A stretch of 64,000 nt of DNA from contig JAUIHP010000025.1 in NCBI GenBank assembly GCA_030431975.1, positions 1 to 64,000 of the forward strand, read 5' to 3'. Of the stretch, positions 45,193 through 55,358 are shown piece by piece; position 1 is the stretch's first letter; each line of letters starts with the position of its first letter. The DNA is from a bacterium (GTDB taxonomy: Bacteria > Eisenbacteria > RBG-16-71-46 > CAIMUX01). Both the position numbers and the translations under genes were made by a program. The notes beneath the pieces are model-generated. The model searched no databases. It was given only the letters and a program-made list of their open reading frames with translations, and had not been told where the DNA came from.

Positions 45193-45678
45193 CTAGAACG
45201 GCAGGTCGTCGTCACTCCCGAAGTAATCCGCGGACGATGACGAATCCGACGGCGCGTCGGCGGGCGGAGAAGCCACCGTCTGCGGCGGAGCGGACTGACG
45301 GGACATGCCGCCTCCCCCACCACCGCCGTACTCACCTTCGCCACCCCGACCGCCCAGCATCATCATGTTCGAGGCGATGATCTCGGTCATGTACCGCTTC
45401 TGGCCCTGCTGATCATCCCAGGAACGAGTCTGGAGACGGCCCTCGATGTAGACCTGCCGTCCCTTGCGGAGGTACTCGTTGCAGATCTCGGCAAGACGGC
45501 CCCAGGCGACGATCCGGTGCCACTCCGTCTTTTCCTGGCGTTCCTGACCGTCACGGCCGCCCCAGGATTCGTTGGTGGCTACACTGAAGTTGACGACCGT
45601 CTGGCCGCTCGGCGTGTGCCTCATCTCCGGGTCCGTCCCCAAGTGGCCGATGATCGTCGCTTTGTTCAGACTGCGCAT
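45193..45678 (-). CDS. ssb: Single-stranded DNA-binding protein
   Basis: 161 aa. The OB-fold (residues 1-110: [53 protein letters not shown]) matches bacterial SSB. A Gly/Ser-rich disordered linker leads to the acidic tip DDDLPF, which binds partner proteins such as RecO and Exo I. Length is normal. Stands alone, upstream of tRNA genes on the other strand. Confidence 0.95.
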   Translation of the reverse strand: MRSLNKATIIGHLGTDPEMRHTPSGQTVVNFSVATNESWGGRDGQERQEKTEWHRIVAWGRLAEICNEYLRKGRQVYIEGRLQTRSWDDQQGQKRYMTEIIASNMMMLGGRGGEGEYGGGGGGGMSRQSAPPQTVASPPADAPSDSSSSADYFGSDDDLPF

Positions 45679-45909
45679 GCTTCTGGCTCCCTTTCCTCAC
45701 CACATCCTCTGTGGATCCACGTTTTGGCCCTCTGTGTGGCCCTCGGTTCGCGCCGGATCCCGACGAAGCGTCGGGCCGGGCCTGTCGGCATCCCCGGACG
45801 GGTACCGTCCCCGCCGGAAGATCGACGTTCGCTATCCAAGGATGCGAATACCGTTCCAGCTCGTGGATTACCGTTTCATCTCCTGAACTATCATAAGATG
45901 ACCCTCATA

Positions 45910-45939
45910 TTGACACCTTTTGTTCCGCTGACCTAGGAT
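45910..45939 (+). promoter_or_regulatory. Sigma-70-type promoter for the tRNA-Pro/tRNA-His pair
   Basis: TTGACA at 45910-45915 and TAGGAT at 45934-45939, spacer 18 bases. Transcription would start near 45946, about 12 bases before tRNA-Pro. Confidence 0.75.
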
Positions 45940-45957
45940 TCCCCTCTGCACCAGCTT

Positions 45958-46034
<77 letters not shown>

Positions 46035-46058
46035 TTTTGAAGCGGCGCAACGGCTTGT

Positions 46059-46135
46059 GGAGGATGTAGCTCAGCTGGTAGAGCTCCGGCTTGTGGTGCC
46101 GGCGGTCGCGGGTTCAAGCCCCGTCATCCTCCCCA
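46059..46135 (+). tRNA. tRNA-His (anticodon GTG)
   Basis: 77 nt including the extra G at -1 diagnostic of tRNA-His (GGAGGATG, paired with CATCCTC and C73) and encoded CCA. Anticodon loop CTTGTGGTG contains GTG. 24 bases after tRNA-Pro, likely one transcript. Confidence 0.96.
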
Positions 46136-46149
46136 TTTTCTTCCCGCCG

Positions 46150-49100
46150 TCATTGCGAAGACGGACCGAACTCGACGACGGACAGGATTTCGTCGGGTGC
46201 GGTCGTCTTCCCGCGATGAGCCAGCTCCTCGGCGGTCTCGATACCCAGTTCGGACTCAATCTGGCTCCACAGTCTTTCGTCGTCCCTCGCCTGGGTCGCC
46301 ACGAGGCGTGCCCCGTAGCGCTCCACTTCAGCTCTGGCACAGGCCAGCAGAATGGCTGCGCTCTTCAGGTCCCCGAGCCCGCCGCGGGCGAGTGCCAAAT
46401 GACGAAGAGGCTGGTAGGCGACGACCGAAGAACTCGCCAGTCGAATGCGGAAGGACTTCAGTCCGAGCGATTGCGCTTCCTCGAAGTCCGGAAGCTTGAT
46501 CGCGTACCCGGATAGAACGTCCAGAGCCGTGGCTTCCGTGTTGGGACTCTTCGCGACTCTTGCGCTCTCCAGCGCTTCCTTTGCAACCTCGATGGCCGCC
46601 CGCAGATTCCCCTGCTGAGACTGGATCAGGGACAGAGTGAGGTAGAGCGTGGCCAACTGGACATGGTCCCCAGCCCGCTTGGCCAACTCGATCCCTTCCT
46701 TCGACCAGTCTGTCGCCTGCTCCCAGCGCGTGGCCGGGTCACTGTCCGTGAGTGCGACGTTCGCCGCCACTCGACCTAAATTTCCAAGAGACATCATCAT
46801 TCCAGCCACATCATCATGCCGGCGACGAATGGCCAGGCTCCGTTCGTAACAGGAAAGAGCCTCCGAGTACTGGCCCCGAAGCGACGCCACCGCACCGATC
46901 GCATTGACGCACGAGGCGGTTCCCAATTCGTTTCCCAGGGCCTCCTGCATCTTCAAACTCTTTCGGAGTACCTTGTCCGCCTCATCCGGCTGACCGACAT
47001 GAAGAAGGACGACCGCGCGATTGTGGAGAATCGTCGCCAGCTCCGCCTCTTTGACCGCGGTTCCAGCGGGAAGCGCATCCTTTTCCGAAGCGGCGATCAG
47101 ATCCAAAGCCTGATCCAACAACTCGAGTGCCTTTGGCAACGCGCCGAGTCCGCGCGCAGCGCCCCCCAGCAAGGTAAGCCCGCGGACTTGATAGCGGACG
47201 TGCCCGAGCTCGACGGCTTGGTCGAGAGCGGTCGAAGCGATCTCCTCCACCTCCGCCGCGCGTCCCTCCCGAAGCCGGGCCTCGGCGCGGTTCAGATGGA
47301 CGCCGCAACGGAGGACCCTCTCCTCTGCAGCAAAACGTTCCACACCTTCTGACGCCGTTTCCGTCCGCCGGATCCATTCGTCGTACCTGCCGAACAGGTT
47401 CCAAAACCGGCTGGCATCCAACGTGAGTTCGGCGCAGGCGACCGCGAGGTCCTTCGCTTCCGGTTTGTCGACGTCCACCCCGCGTGAGGCCTGCATATCA
47501 CGAAGCTGATCCAGCGCGCCGCTCACGTTGTCGTCTTCGAGACGAAACACCTGTGAAAGACGATGGAACTCAGAGATCGGATACGACTCACGGTCCAGAA
47601 GTTGGTGGTAGTAGCGGACGAAGGCAAGGCGTGCGCTCGCTTCGTCGCCCACGATTTCATTCTCGCGGAGCTGCTCGCGAGCGTACTCCGCGACCGTCTC
47701 GAGCATACGAAAGCGTGAAGGAGAATCCGGATCTCTCGTCGACTCACGCTGAAGAAGCGAGGCACGAACCAGGCCCTTGACGATTTCGAAAGCGCGCCAC
47801 GGACTGCCCGGATCTTCGAGCCCCACCGCTTCGGCCGTCGCGAGAGTCCAGCTCGACGGAAGCAGGGACATTCGGCAGAGCATTGTCTTCTCCGCCGCCG
47901 ACAAGCGATCGAAACTCCAGTCGATGACGGATCGCAAACTGCGATGGCGAGCCCCGGATGGTTCACTCGGCAGTTCGATCCGCGAGTCAAGCCGGTCGTT
48001 GAGTTCTCCCAAACCCAGAACGTCAAGTTGACCCGCCGCGATCTCGAGCGCGAGCGGAATGCCTTCGAGACGACGACAAATCTCGATGGCGAGCTGTCGC
48101 GCTTCCTCGGACTCGGTGATTACAGCCCCGAAGGACTCCGCACGATCGAGAAAGAGCCGCAACGCTGGATTCTCCGGAGAGTCCCCGTCGCCCGCTGGAA
48201 CGGGGAGCGGCGAAACCGGGATGACGATCTCACCATCGAGGCCAAGCGGCTCACGGCTGGTGGCCAAGACACGTACGCGCGGGCACTGCGGAAGAATCCG
48301 TTGGAGCAGCTCTCGACAACGACTGAGAACATGCTCGCAATTGTCGAGCAGAAGAACAGTGTCGGAATCGCCGAGAAGATGCATGACTTGTCCGACCGGA
48401 TCGTTCCCCGGCTCCTTGACTCCGAACGCGCTGAGGAAAGAAACCAACACCTGATCCGGATGGTCGATCGCGAGAAGATCCACCCACACGGACTCTTCCG
48501 CGAGCACCGACAGAGCTTCTACAGCCAGGCGCGTCTTGCCACTTCCCCCAAAACCCGTCAGCGTGACCAGTCGATGCGTGCCGAGACGCTCCGCAATCGT
48601 TTCGACTTCCTGTTCTCGTCCGTGAAACCGCGTGAGGTACCTGGGCAGTGAGGGACGGTCCGCACCCCGAGTGTTCAGCGACTGCAAACGATCCCGCTCT
48701 TTTCGCTCGATGACACTCTCGACGATTCGGCGCACGGTGCGAAAACTCGTCAGTCTCTCGTCCGTGTTCTTGGTCAGGCACTGCTCGACAATGTGCCGTA
48801 GGGGCGCGGGTGTCTGCGCAGGAAGCAAGTCGAGGGGTGCGGGAGAGGAAAGTGTCGTCCGTAGTCGTTCTTCGGCCGTGCCGCCAAAGGCACGGAGTCC
48901 CGTAAGACACTCGAAGAGGACACAGCCGAAGGACCAAGCATCCGCCGCAAACGCGTCGAGGTGTGGAGCAGCACTCGGGCGCGCATCACTGCGAATCGAT
49001 CCGAGTTCGGTTGGATCCGTGACTTCGGACACATCTGCGAACAGAGCCATCGCGGGAGAGGAGCGCACGCGTTCCGGACTCATGTAGCCGGGGGTTCCAG

Positions 49101-49926
49101 CGACGCCAAGGGGAGTCTCCCTGGGAGAGTCCGCGTCGGGAGAACCGGAATCGGAAGAAACGTCGTCGGACGGAACCTCGGCGTCTGATGACTTCGTTTC
49201 GAACCTTCGGGCCAAACCAAAATCGAGAATTCGCGGCCTGTGATCATCCCCCACCATGATGTTGTCCGGTTTGAGATCGAGGTGTGCGATTCCACGGTCG
49301 TGCGCGGCCTCCAACGCGCCGGCCACGCCGAGAACGAGCGTGAGCACCTCGTCCGTCTCCATCGGTCCGCTCTTTAGGAGCTCGGCGAGCGTCTCTCCGG
49401 AAACGAACTCCATCGTAAGGAAGGGACGATCCTGATCGGTTTCGAGACTATGGATGGTCGCGATGTTCGGATGATTGAGCTGCGCCAGGGTTCGTGCTTC
49501 TTCCCGAAACTGATCCAACCATTCGGAGCTTTCCGCAAGTCGCCCCGGCAGTTGTTTGATAGCAACTTCCCGGTCCAGATCCGGGTCTCTGGCCAGGTAG
49601 ACAACACCCATTCCGCCCTGGCCAATGCGTCGATGAATCTCGTAGCGACCGATCTGGGTCAGGCTCTCGGCCGGGTCGAGCCGCGACGAAGCGGACGGCG
49701 GAGGGAACGGCGAAACGACTCGAGTCTCCTGCGCCTCCGCTCCGTCTGCATCCGCCCCGTCTACATCCGCGCCCGCTTCCGAGGGATGGAAGCGCAACAG
49801 CTTGAGGGCCGCTTCGAGGAGGGCATCGTCCGGACACGTCGCCCGCAGATACTCCTCCCGGACTTCGGCGGGCAAATCGAGGGCAGTGACGACGAGACTA
49901 CGGAGACGATCGAGATCGAGGCTCAC
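46150..49926 (-). CDS. Ser/Thr kinase-NTPase-TPR signalling protein
   Basis: 1258 aa if started at GTG 49926, which overlaps the sigma factor's stop (GTGA); the longer ORF adds sigma-factor antisense. Domains: kinase about 92-390 (GQGGMGVVYLA, invariant Lys in VAIKQL, catalytic HLDLKPDN, DFGLARRF, and activation segment GTPGYMSPE), a STAND-type NTPase with Walker A GFGGSGKT and Walker-B-like VLLLDNCEHVL, helical winged segments, then many TPR-like repeats to the end. No membrane segment. Coupled to the ECF sigma gene, it probably phosphorylates or senses through TPR-bound ligands and controls the sigma factor. Confidence 0.9.
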   Translation of the reverse strand: MSLDLDRLRSLVVTALDLPAEVREEYLRATCPDDALLEAALKLLRFHPSEAGADVDGADADGAEAQETRVVSPFPPPSASSRLDPAESLTQIGRYEIHRRIGQGGMGVVYLARDPDLDREVAIKQLPGRLAESSEWLDQFREEARTLAQLNHPNIATIHSLETDQDRPFLTMEFVSGETLAELLKSGPMETDEVLTLVLGVAGALEAAHDRGIAHLDLKPDNIMVGDDHRPRILDFGLARRFETKSSDAEVPSDDVSSDSGSPDADSPRETPLGVAGTPGYMSPERVRSSPAMALFADVSEVTDPTELGSIRSDARPSAAPHLDAFAADAWSFGCVLFECLTGLRAFGGTAEERLRTTLSSPAPLDLLPAQTPAPLRHIVEQCLTKNTDERLTSFRTVRRIVESVIERKERDRLQSLNTRGADRPSLPRYLTRFHGREQEVETIAERLGTHRLVTLTGFGGSGKTRLAVEALSVLAEESVWVDLLAIDHPDQVLVSFLSAFGVKEPGNDPVGQVMHLLGDSDTVLLLDNCEHVLSRCRELLQRILPQCPRVRVLATSREPLGLDGEIVIPVSPLPVPAGDGDSPENPALRLFLDRAESFGAVITESEEARQLAIEICRRLEGIPLALEIAAGQLDVLGLGELNDRLDSRIELPSEPSGARHRSLRSVIDWSFDRLSAAEKTMLCRMSLLPSSWTLATAEAVGLEDPGSPWRAFEIVKGLVRASLLQRESTRDPDSPSRFRMLETVAEYAREQLRENEIVGDEASARLAFVRYYHQLLDRESYPISEFHRLSQVFRLEDDNVSGALDQLRDMQASRGVDVDKPEAKDLAVACAELTLDASRFWNLFGRYDEWIRRTETASEGVERFAAEERVLRCGVHLNRAEARLREGRAAEVEEIASTALDQAVELGHVRYQVRGLTLLGGAARGLGALPKALELLDQALDLIAASEKDALPAGTAVKEAELATILHNRAVVLLHVGQPDEADKVLRKSLKMQEALGNELGTASCVNAIGAVASLRGQYSEALSCYERSLAIRRRHDDVAGMMMSLGNLGRVAANVALTDSDPATRWEQATDWSKEGIELAKRAGDHVQLATLYLTLSLIQSQQGNLRAAIEVAKEALESARVAKSPNTEATALDVLSGYAIKLPDFEEAQSLGLKSFRIRLASSSVVAYQPLRHLALARGGLGDLKSAAILLACARAEVERYGARLVATQARDDERLWSQIESELGIETAEELAHRGKTTAPDEILSVVEFGPSSQ

Positions 49927-50510
49927 GGAGGATCCTCTCCGGCCAGGACCGCGCGCAGCCAGAGGCAGGCGAATCGCCAATCGTCCACCGCGGTCTTCCG
50001 CGAGATTCCCTGGGCCTGCGCGACTTCCTTCCCGGTGAGACCGCCGTACACACGCATCTCGACACCTTCGGCCATTCGCGCATGACGAGCCGCCAGCCGC
50101 TTCAGGGCCTCTTCGAGTTCGAGGGAATCGATCGCAGTGTCCTTGGACATCAACGCGCCTTCGGAGTCGACCCCTTCCAGAAGGACGCGCTGCCAACCCC
50201 CGCCTCGCTTCTCGGCGTCCCGGCGTCGGGAGTGATCTATAAGGACCTGACGCATCGCGTTCGCGGCGATGGCAACAAACTGCGAACGGCTTTCCGCGCG
50301 CACGCCCTTGGTGTCGACAAGCTTGAGATAAGCCTCGTTGACCAATGCCGTGGGCTGGAGCGTGTGGTCGGCTCGTTCGTGGCGCATCCGATGGACGGCG
50401 AGCTGCTTGATTTCATCGTAGGCCGCGGCAAAGACACGTTCCGCGTCGGCTGCGGAAATGGGAGAGTCTTCGCTCGCCGCGAAAATGGCTGTGATGTCCG
50501 CGTTCGCCAT
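49923..50510 (-). CDS. ECF-like sigma factor
   Basis: 195 aa from ATG at 50510. Sigma-2 sequence KQLAVHRMRHERADHTLQPT followed by ALVNEAYLKLV, and the C-terminal DNA-binding helices (GVEMRVYGGLTGKEVAQAQG, ISRKTAVDDWRFACLWL), fit the sigma-70 ECF-like (TIGR02999-type) group. It redirects RNA polymerase to a specific regulon. The kinase gene overlaps its 3' end by 4 bases, so the two are probably one functional pair, with the kinase taking the place of an anti-sigma factor. Confidence 0.9.
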   Translation of the reverse strand: MANADITAIFAASEDSPISAADAERVFAAAYDEIKQLAVHRMRHERADHTLQPTALVNEAYLKLVDTKGVRAESRSQFVAIAANAMRQVLIDHSRRRDAEKRGGGWQRVLLEGVDSEGALMSKDTAIDSLELEEALKRLAARHARMAEGVEMRVYGGLTGKEVAQAQGISRKTAVDDWRFACLWLRAVLAGEDPP

Positions 50511-51035
50511 GATTCCGAGCCTCGAATTGCAGATCGTTGACCAGCCGCGAAACCCGGACCGACTTCTTCTCTTTCCCAGTCCTTCTTCTCTTCCCGGTAG
50601 AACCGGGGAGGGCCGACGGTGAGCGGGAGCGAGGACGGTCCGACGTGGATAGGATCCTAGCCCGATCTCTTCATGGAGGTCTACATCAGTGGCGGATGGA
50701 GGCCGGGCTCGCGGGTCCGAACGAGGAAGCGGGTGCGGGGTGAAAGGCCAATGCAAAAATGAGGACCGGTCAATCACCTTGATCTCGTAGAATATTCCTG
50801 GCTTCGTCCCGCTGCGCCTGTTTCACACGACTCCCGTCGGGTGGCGCCGCCCTCTCAGGGACATGGGAAGTGATTCGGTGGCGATTTCCTGGGTGAAGGA
50901 ATTGGGTGCGAAGACGCTCCGTGCGGGTCGACCCCAACGTTGACGACCGGATGGGGGCGCCTCAAAGCGCAATATCGGTAGAGCCCGAGCGGACAGCTGC
51001 GGCGACCGCAAAACAAACTGCAGAGGAGCTTCTCG
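50511..51035. other. Intergenic region without a supported gene
   Basis: 525 bases between the sigma factor and the Cys-rich secreted protein. Likely holds both promoters, but I could not place convincing -35/-10 elements. No RNA or repeat seen. Confidence 0.45.
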
Positions 51036-53582
51036 ATGAACGCAGCGAGCTGCCAAAGCGGACCGACCTTCCGACTTCGCCAAAGGCCCACTCCGATTGG
51101 GTCGTGGGTTCTCGCGCTCTTCCTCGCCACCCACGCCGCGGTCGGCGCCGAGCTTCCGATCGCCGAGCTGGGCGGTTCACAGACCGGTCGTGTAGAAGCG
51201 CCAGCGGAAGACTGCGGTCAGATTCTCTTTAATGCCGATCTGAGCTACGAGAACGGGTACACGTGGCAGTACAGCGGCATCGTACCTCCGGACTATGGAG
51301 CATTCGCCGAAGGCTATGGCGTATCCGGAATCGTGTGCGCGGCGCATATCGACCTCAGCCAGGTTGGAAATCAAATCAGTCAGGTTCTGGACGTCTATGT
51401 TTGGGACGACGACGGCGGGCTGCCGGGCGCCGTGCTCTACCTTCTCCCCGGGCAGGATCCGGGTGGCGTAGCGTTTTGGCCGTCACTCAGCCGACACACC
51501 TTTCCCGTCGATGCAACACCAGACGGCTCCTGGTGGATCGGCTACTGGGGTAGTTGGCCGGGACAGGTCGGAGCCTACTTTGTGGGCGCCGACCTCGACG
51601 GACCGGGCGGATTTCCGATGACGAAGATCGCGCCCGGACTGGGCTTTCCAACCGGGTGGCAAAACGTGAGCGTCGCCTGGGGTCCGACGCAGGCTATCGC
51701 CATCGGCGCCGAACTCATTGGCGGAGACTTCGGCGCCTGCTGCTATGAAGATGGTCGCTGTGTCCTCAGCGCGGAAGAGAATTGCGACGGAGTCCTTCAA
51801 GGTCCAGAGACGAACTGTGTTCCCAATCCGTGTCCGCAGCCGCCGGAAGGAGCCTGCTGCTTTCCGGACGGGTCGTGTGAACTCCATGATGAGTTCGACT
51901 GCGCCACACTCGGCGGAAGCTACTTCGGGGCAGAGACTCCCTGCGATCCCAATCCGTGTCCCCAACCTCCCAAGGGTGCCTGTTGCTTCCCCAACGGCAA
52001 CTGCGTCTTCGTGGACGCGTTCGACTGCGAAGCTCTGGACGGTTCCTATCTGGGTGACGACATCATCTGTACACCCAACCCGTGCCCACAGCCGCCCGAT
52101 GGAGCATGCTGCCTGAACAGCGGTTCCTGCATTTTCATCGACATGTTCGAGTGCGCCATCGAAAACGGCGAGTATCAGGGCGACGGGATTCCCTGTGACC
52201 CCAACCCTTGCGTGCCGGGAGCCTGTTGCTTCGAGGACGGAAGCTGCGGCCTCGTGATCGCTCGCGACTGCGACGCCGCAGGTGGAGACTTCCTCGGACC
52301 GGACGAAAGCTGCAGTCCCAACCCGTGTCCGCAACCGCCGGTCGGCGCCTGCTGTTTCCCCAACGGAAACTGCCAGACCCAGGATCGCTTCGACTGCGCG
52401 GACGGCAACGGCGACTACCTGGGAGACGGTGTTCTCTGCGACCCGAATCCGTGTCCTCAACCACCTGAGGGCGCCTGTTGCCTGCCGAACGACAACTGCG
52501 TCCGTCTCGACGAATTCGAATGCGCGGACCAGGGCGGCGCCTATCTCGGTGAAACCGTGTTGTGTGATCCGAACCCCTGTCTCGAAGGAGCCTGCTGTCT
52601 GGGTGACGGCAGTTGCGTGGTTGGAACCCCCATCGACTGCGACGAATGGCTCGGTGAGTACCAGGGCGCAGAGACAAGCTGCGATCCCAATCCGTGCCCG
52701 CAACCTCCAACAGGAGCTTGTTGTCTAGGCGACGGATCCTGCGAAACCCTCACGGACTTCGACTGCGAACAAGCCGGCGGGATCTTCTACGGCGAAGGAG
52801 AACTCTGCGAGAACCTGAACTGCCCCGTTCTCTGTCCGTCACCCGAGCCGGTACGGCCGAGCAAGAGATCACAACGGAACCGGGTCGGGGCCGGCCCCAA
52901 CTCCGGCGGAACCCTTATCATCCACCACAACGAAGCACTGCAGTTCACTTCCGTCGAAGACTTCTGCAACGAATCGGAGCTCTTCACGTGCGCCGATGCC
53001 CAACCACGAGTCGATCGGTCCGGGCCCGTCATCTTCCACGTGCTTTCCGCCTTCCCGTCCACTGCCGAATCGCGACTCGCAGGGGTGACCTTCGGGATCA
53101 ACTACCCCGACTGCGTCATTCTGCTGGCCGCCGGCCACTGCGGAGACTTCGAAGTCGACATGGCTGAGTGGCCCGATCCCGAGACCGGAACCGCCGTGAC
53201 CTGGACCGAACCCCAGACTTCGAATCTGGTCGAGGTCTACTGGTTCGCCGGTTACGTTTTCGATGATCAGGTCGCTACGGTGAGCGCCATCCCCCACCCC
53301 ATCCAGGGCGGGTACTTCGGCGACGACAGCATTCCATCGATACTCGACCCGATCACCGGCTACGGCGTTCTCGGCTTCTTTGGACCGGGTTCCGCACCGT
53401 GCCCGGATCCGGAAGGAGCGTGCTGCCTACCCGACGGACTGTGCGAGATCGTCTTCGAGTCCGAATGCGTCACGCAGGGCGGGCAGTTTCTCGGGGTAGG
53501 GACGACGTGCGATCCGAACCCGTGCTCAGTCGTTCCGACCATCGACTCGTCGTGGGGGCAGCTCAAGCACCGCTTCCGGTAG
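51036..53582 (+). CDS. Secreted Cys-rich repeat protein (10 GACC-type repeats)
   Basis: 848 aa from ATG 51036, with GAGGAG upstream. A signal peptide (residues about 15-38) is followed by a domain of about 170 residues with aromatic beta-type sequence. Then come nine tandem repeats of about 38-42 residues (from about 232) with consensus GACC-x-x-x-G-x-C-x8-C-x3-GG-x-Y-x-G-x5-C-PNPC-PQPP, a 200-residue spacer domain, and a tenth repeat near the C-terminus. Six conserved cysteines per unit suggest disulfide-stabilised extracellular modules. Such proteins occur in large numbers in FCB/planctomycete-type genomes. Function unknown, perhaps adhesion or surface structure. Confidence 0.85.
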   Translation: MNAASCQSGPTFRLRQRPTPIGSWVLALFLATHAAVGAELPIAELGGSQTGRVEAPAEDCGQILFNADLSYENGYTWQYSGIVPPDYGAFAEGYGVSGIVCAAHIDLSQVGNQISQVLDVYVWDDDGGLPGAVLYLLPGQDPGGVAFWPSLSRHTFPVDATPDGSWWIGYWGSWPGQVGAYFVGADLDGPGGFPMTKIAPGLGFPTGWQNVSVAWGPTQAIAIGAELIGGDFGACCYEDGRCVLSAEENCDGVLQGPETNCVPNPCPQPPEGACCFPDGSCELHDEFDCATLGGSYFGAETPCDPNPCPQPPKGACCFPNGNCVFVDAFDCEALDGSYLGDDIICTPNPCPQPPDGACCLNSGSCIFIDMFECAIENGEYQGDGIPCDPNPCVPGACCFEDGSCGLVIARDCDAAGGDFLGPDESCSPNPCPQPPVGACCFPNGNCQTQDRFDCADGNGDYLGDGVLCDPNPCPQPPEGACCLPNDNCVRLDEFECADQGGAYLGETVLCDPNPCLEGACCLGDGSCVVGTPIDCDEWLGEYQGAETSCDPNPCPQPPTGACCLGDGSCETLTDFDCEQAGGIFYGEGELCENLNCPVLCPSPEPVRPSKRSQRNRVGAGPNSGGTLIIHHNEALQFTSVEDFCNESELFTCADAQPRVDRSGPVIFHVLSAFPSTAESRLAGVTFGINYPDCVILLAAGHCGDFEVDMAEWPDPETGTAVTWTEPQTSNLVEVYWFAGYVFDDQVATVSAIPHPIQGGYFGDDSIPSILDPITGYGVLGFFGPGSAPCPDPEGACCLPDGLCEIVFESECVTQGGQFLGVGTTCDPNPCSVVPTIDSSWGQLKHRFR

Positions 53583-53618
53583 GATGAAGTTGGTGGTAGA
53601 TTGCAAACTTGGTTTTGA

Positions 53619-53692
<74 letters not shown>

Positions 53693-53772
53693 CATCCTTC
53701 CATCCAACTGTCGACGGACCGCGTATCAATGGGCCATCGACCGCCAGAGCGTTTTCCACCGCTCATGACGAA

Positions 53773-53814
53773 GGGCAGTGAGACCCGATTTCCGAGTCTC
53801 CCTGCCCTCTTTTC
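53773..53814 (+). terminator. Intrinsic terminator after tRNA-Arg
   Basis: GGGCAG-T-GAGAC (53773-53784) pairs with GTCTC-C-CTGCCC (53796-53807) around an 11-base loop, followed by TCTTTTC. Suitable as the end of the tRNA-Arg transcript. Confidence 0.75.
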
Positions 53815-53901
53815 ACCTGGATCTCGACCGCCGGTGTCACCGCATTAACGACGACGGCGGCGTGAATCGGATCTTCAATTCAAGTCTTCGTTGTGTCGTT
53901 T

Positions 53902-54273
53902 CTACGGACAGTCGAGACACGAGGTCACGATGTCGTCGACGGTCTGTACGCCGCCGTTGCTGTAGACGATCTTGAAGCGGTAGTCGCTCGAGGCATCTCC
54001 GCAGTACGTGAAAGACGTCTCGTTGCAACCGACCGTGGCGATCTGAACCCAGCCGCCGTCACAATCCTGGTCTGCAAAGATGGTGATCTGGTCGCAGCCG
54101 CAACTGGACTGGTCATACCAGTCGATCTGCCAGGCGGTCGTTCCAAATTGAAGGCACGGAGAAGAACTGCAGGAAACAGTCGGAGCCGATGCGCTACAGA
54201 CGGCAAAGGAAGGGGCGGAAACCAAGGAGATCAAGGCTGCCGCAGCAAGAGAAGTAGTCAAGAAACGCTTCAT
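53902..54273 (-). CDS. Small secreted Cys-rich protein
   Basis: 123 aa from the ATG ending at 54273 (signal peptide MKRFLTTSLAAAALISLVSA). The mature part has about ten cysteines and beta-type sequence (FGTTAWQIDWYDQSSCGCDQ, ITIFADQDCDGGWVQIA, YRFKIVYSNGG), ending CLDCP. Folding probably depends on disulfides outside the cytoplasm. No family recognised. Stands alone. Confidence 0.75.
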   Translation of the reverse strand: MKRFLTTSLAAAALISLVSAPSFAVCSASAPTVSCSSSPCLQFGTTAWQIDWYDQSSCGCDQITIFADQDCDGGWVQIATVGCNETSFTYCGDASSDYRFKIVYSNGGVQTVDDIVTSCLDCP

Positions 54274-54731
54274 CGGATAGGTCCTTTCGTTGTTTGTCGG
54301 CCAGTTGGCCCACTCGTCGCGCTCCGTTTGTTTAACGTTGTCGCGACTGATCGGGAAACTACGGATCGCCATCTCCAATGTATAGAAAGACATCATTGAA
54401 CTTCGCTGCCTTTACCCGCGGATCGCCTACGATGTTTTACAATGGCCTTCCAACATCGTCATCAACGACCTTTCATGTTCATTTCCGAACGCAAGTGCCC
54501 GAACTCGGACAAAAGACACGGCCTCTTCGTTTGCCAGACGAACAAACTGTCGCGCGCCCCGTCGCAGGTCCGAATCCGCGCCAAAGGAGGGCGGCAGGGT
54601 CACGACTCCCACGACTCCCACCGACGCCGCTACCCGACTTGCCACTCTCGGAATTCAGCCTAAACTGAGATGAGATTGCCCATTACCGGTTCCAAGCACA
54701 CACTTCGCCCCAAACGGAGGACCCTAGAACG
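54274..54731. other. Intergenic region without a supported gene
   Basis: 458 bases between two divergent genes. AT-richer around 54370-54440; no RNA, repeat or firm promoter identified. Confidence 0.4.
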
Positions 54732-55199
54732 ATGACGAATCCCCAACCAGACGCGCAGACCGCGGTGTACCGAGTCGTGGCTCACCTCCATGTCGCCGAC
54801 GTCGAGGACTCCGTGAGTTTCTACCGCCTTCTGGGTTTCGAACCGGACGAATGGGTTCGAAACGCCGACGGCCAAGCCATCTGGGCCTGCGTCAAACGGA
54901 TCGAACCGGGAGGCGCTTTCGCGGAGATCCACCTTGACCGGGCCAGTGCTCCGGTGATCCCGGAGGAGCAGGCGATCCTGCTCTACATGTACTCACGGGA
55001 TGTCCGCGGGCTTCGGTCCCATCTGATCGAAAACGGACTTCACAACGGTGGGAAGTACGTCGGGCAACCAGGCCCGAATGGCGGAAAGCGGGTCGTTTTC
55101 GACGTCTACGAGCCGGGTCACATGCCGAAGGGCGAACTGCGCGTGGCCGACCCCGATGCCTACTGTCTGCTCATCGGGCAGCTCGGTGATGCGGGATAG
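54732..55199 (+). CDS. VOC-superfamily (glyoxalase/bleomycin-resistance fold) protein
   Basis: 155 aa. The motif VAHLHVADVEDSVSFYRLLG is the first beta-alpha unit of the vicinal oxygen chelate fold. FAEIHLDRAS and the C-terminal GKRVVFDVYEPG and GELRVADPDAY complete a single domain, which would dimerise. His and Glu ligands for a metal are plausible but the specific reaction cannot be read from sequence. Confidence 0.88.
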   Translation: MTNPQPDAQTAVYRVVAHLHVADVEDSVSFYRLLGFEPDEWVRNADGQAIWACVKRIEPGGAFAEIHLDRASAPVIPEEQAILLYMYSRDVRGLRSHLIENGLHNGGKYVGQPGPNGGKRVVFDVYEPGHMPKGELRVADPDAYCLLIGQLGDAG

Positions 55200-55243
55200 A
55201 GGTTCGGATTCTGTGCAAGTCGAATGTTGAAGAAAAGAAAGAA

Positions 55244-55263
55244 GGGGAGCGCAAAGGCTCCCC
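55244..55263 (-). terminator. Perfect 7-bp hairpin flanked by an A/T-rich run
   Basis: GGGGAGC-GCAAAG-GCTCCCC. Read on the minus strand it is followed by TTCTTTCTTTTCTTC, like an intrinsic terminator, although no minus-strand gene lies upstream; on the + strand it follows the VOC gene and could stabilise or end that transcript. Confidence 0.45.
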
Positions 55264-55358
55264 TCCAGAGGTTCGCAGTAGGAATAGGCCGTTTACTCCT
55301 GAGCGAACTGCGGGAACCTACGACGCTTTGACGGACAAAGCGAGTGAGAAGTTTAGTC

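Noticed and set aside
51483-52703. Minus-strand ORF of 406 codons opposite the Cys-repeat protein
   Set aside because: Repetitive antisense of the GACC repeats, without start signals or family resemblance.
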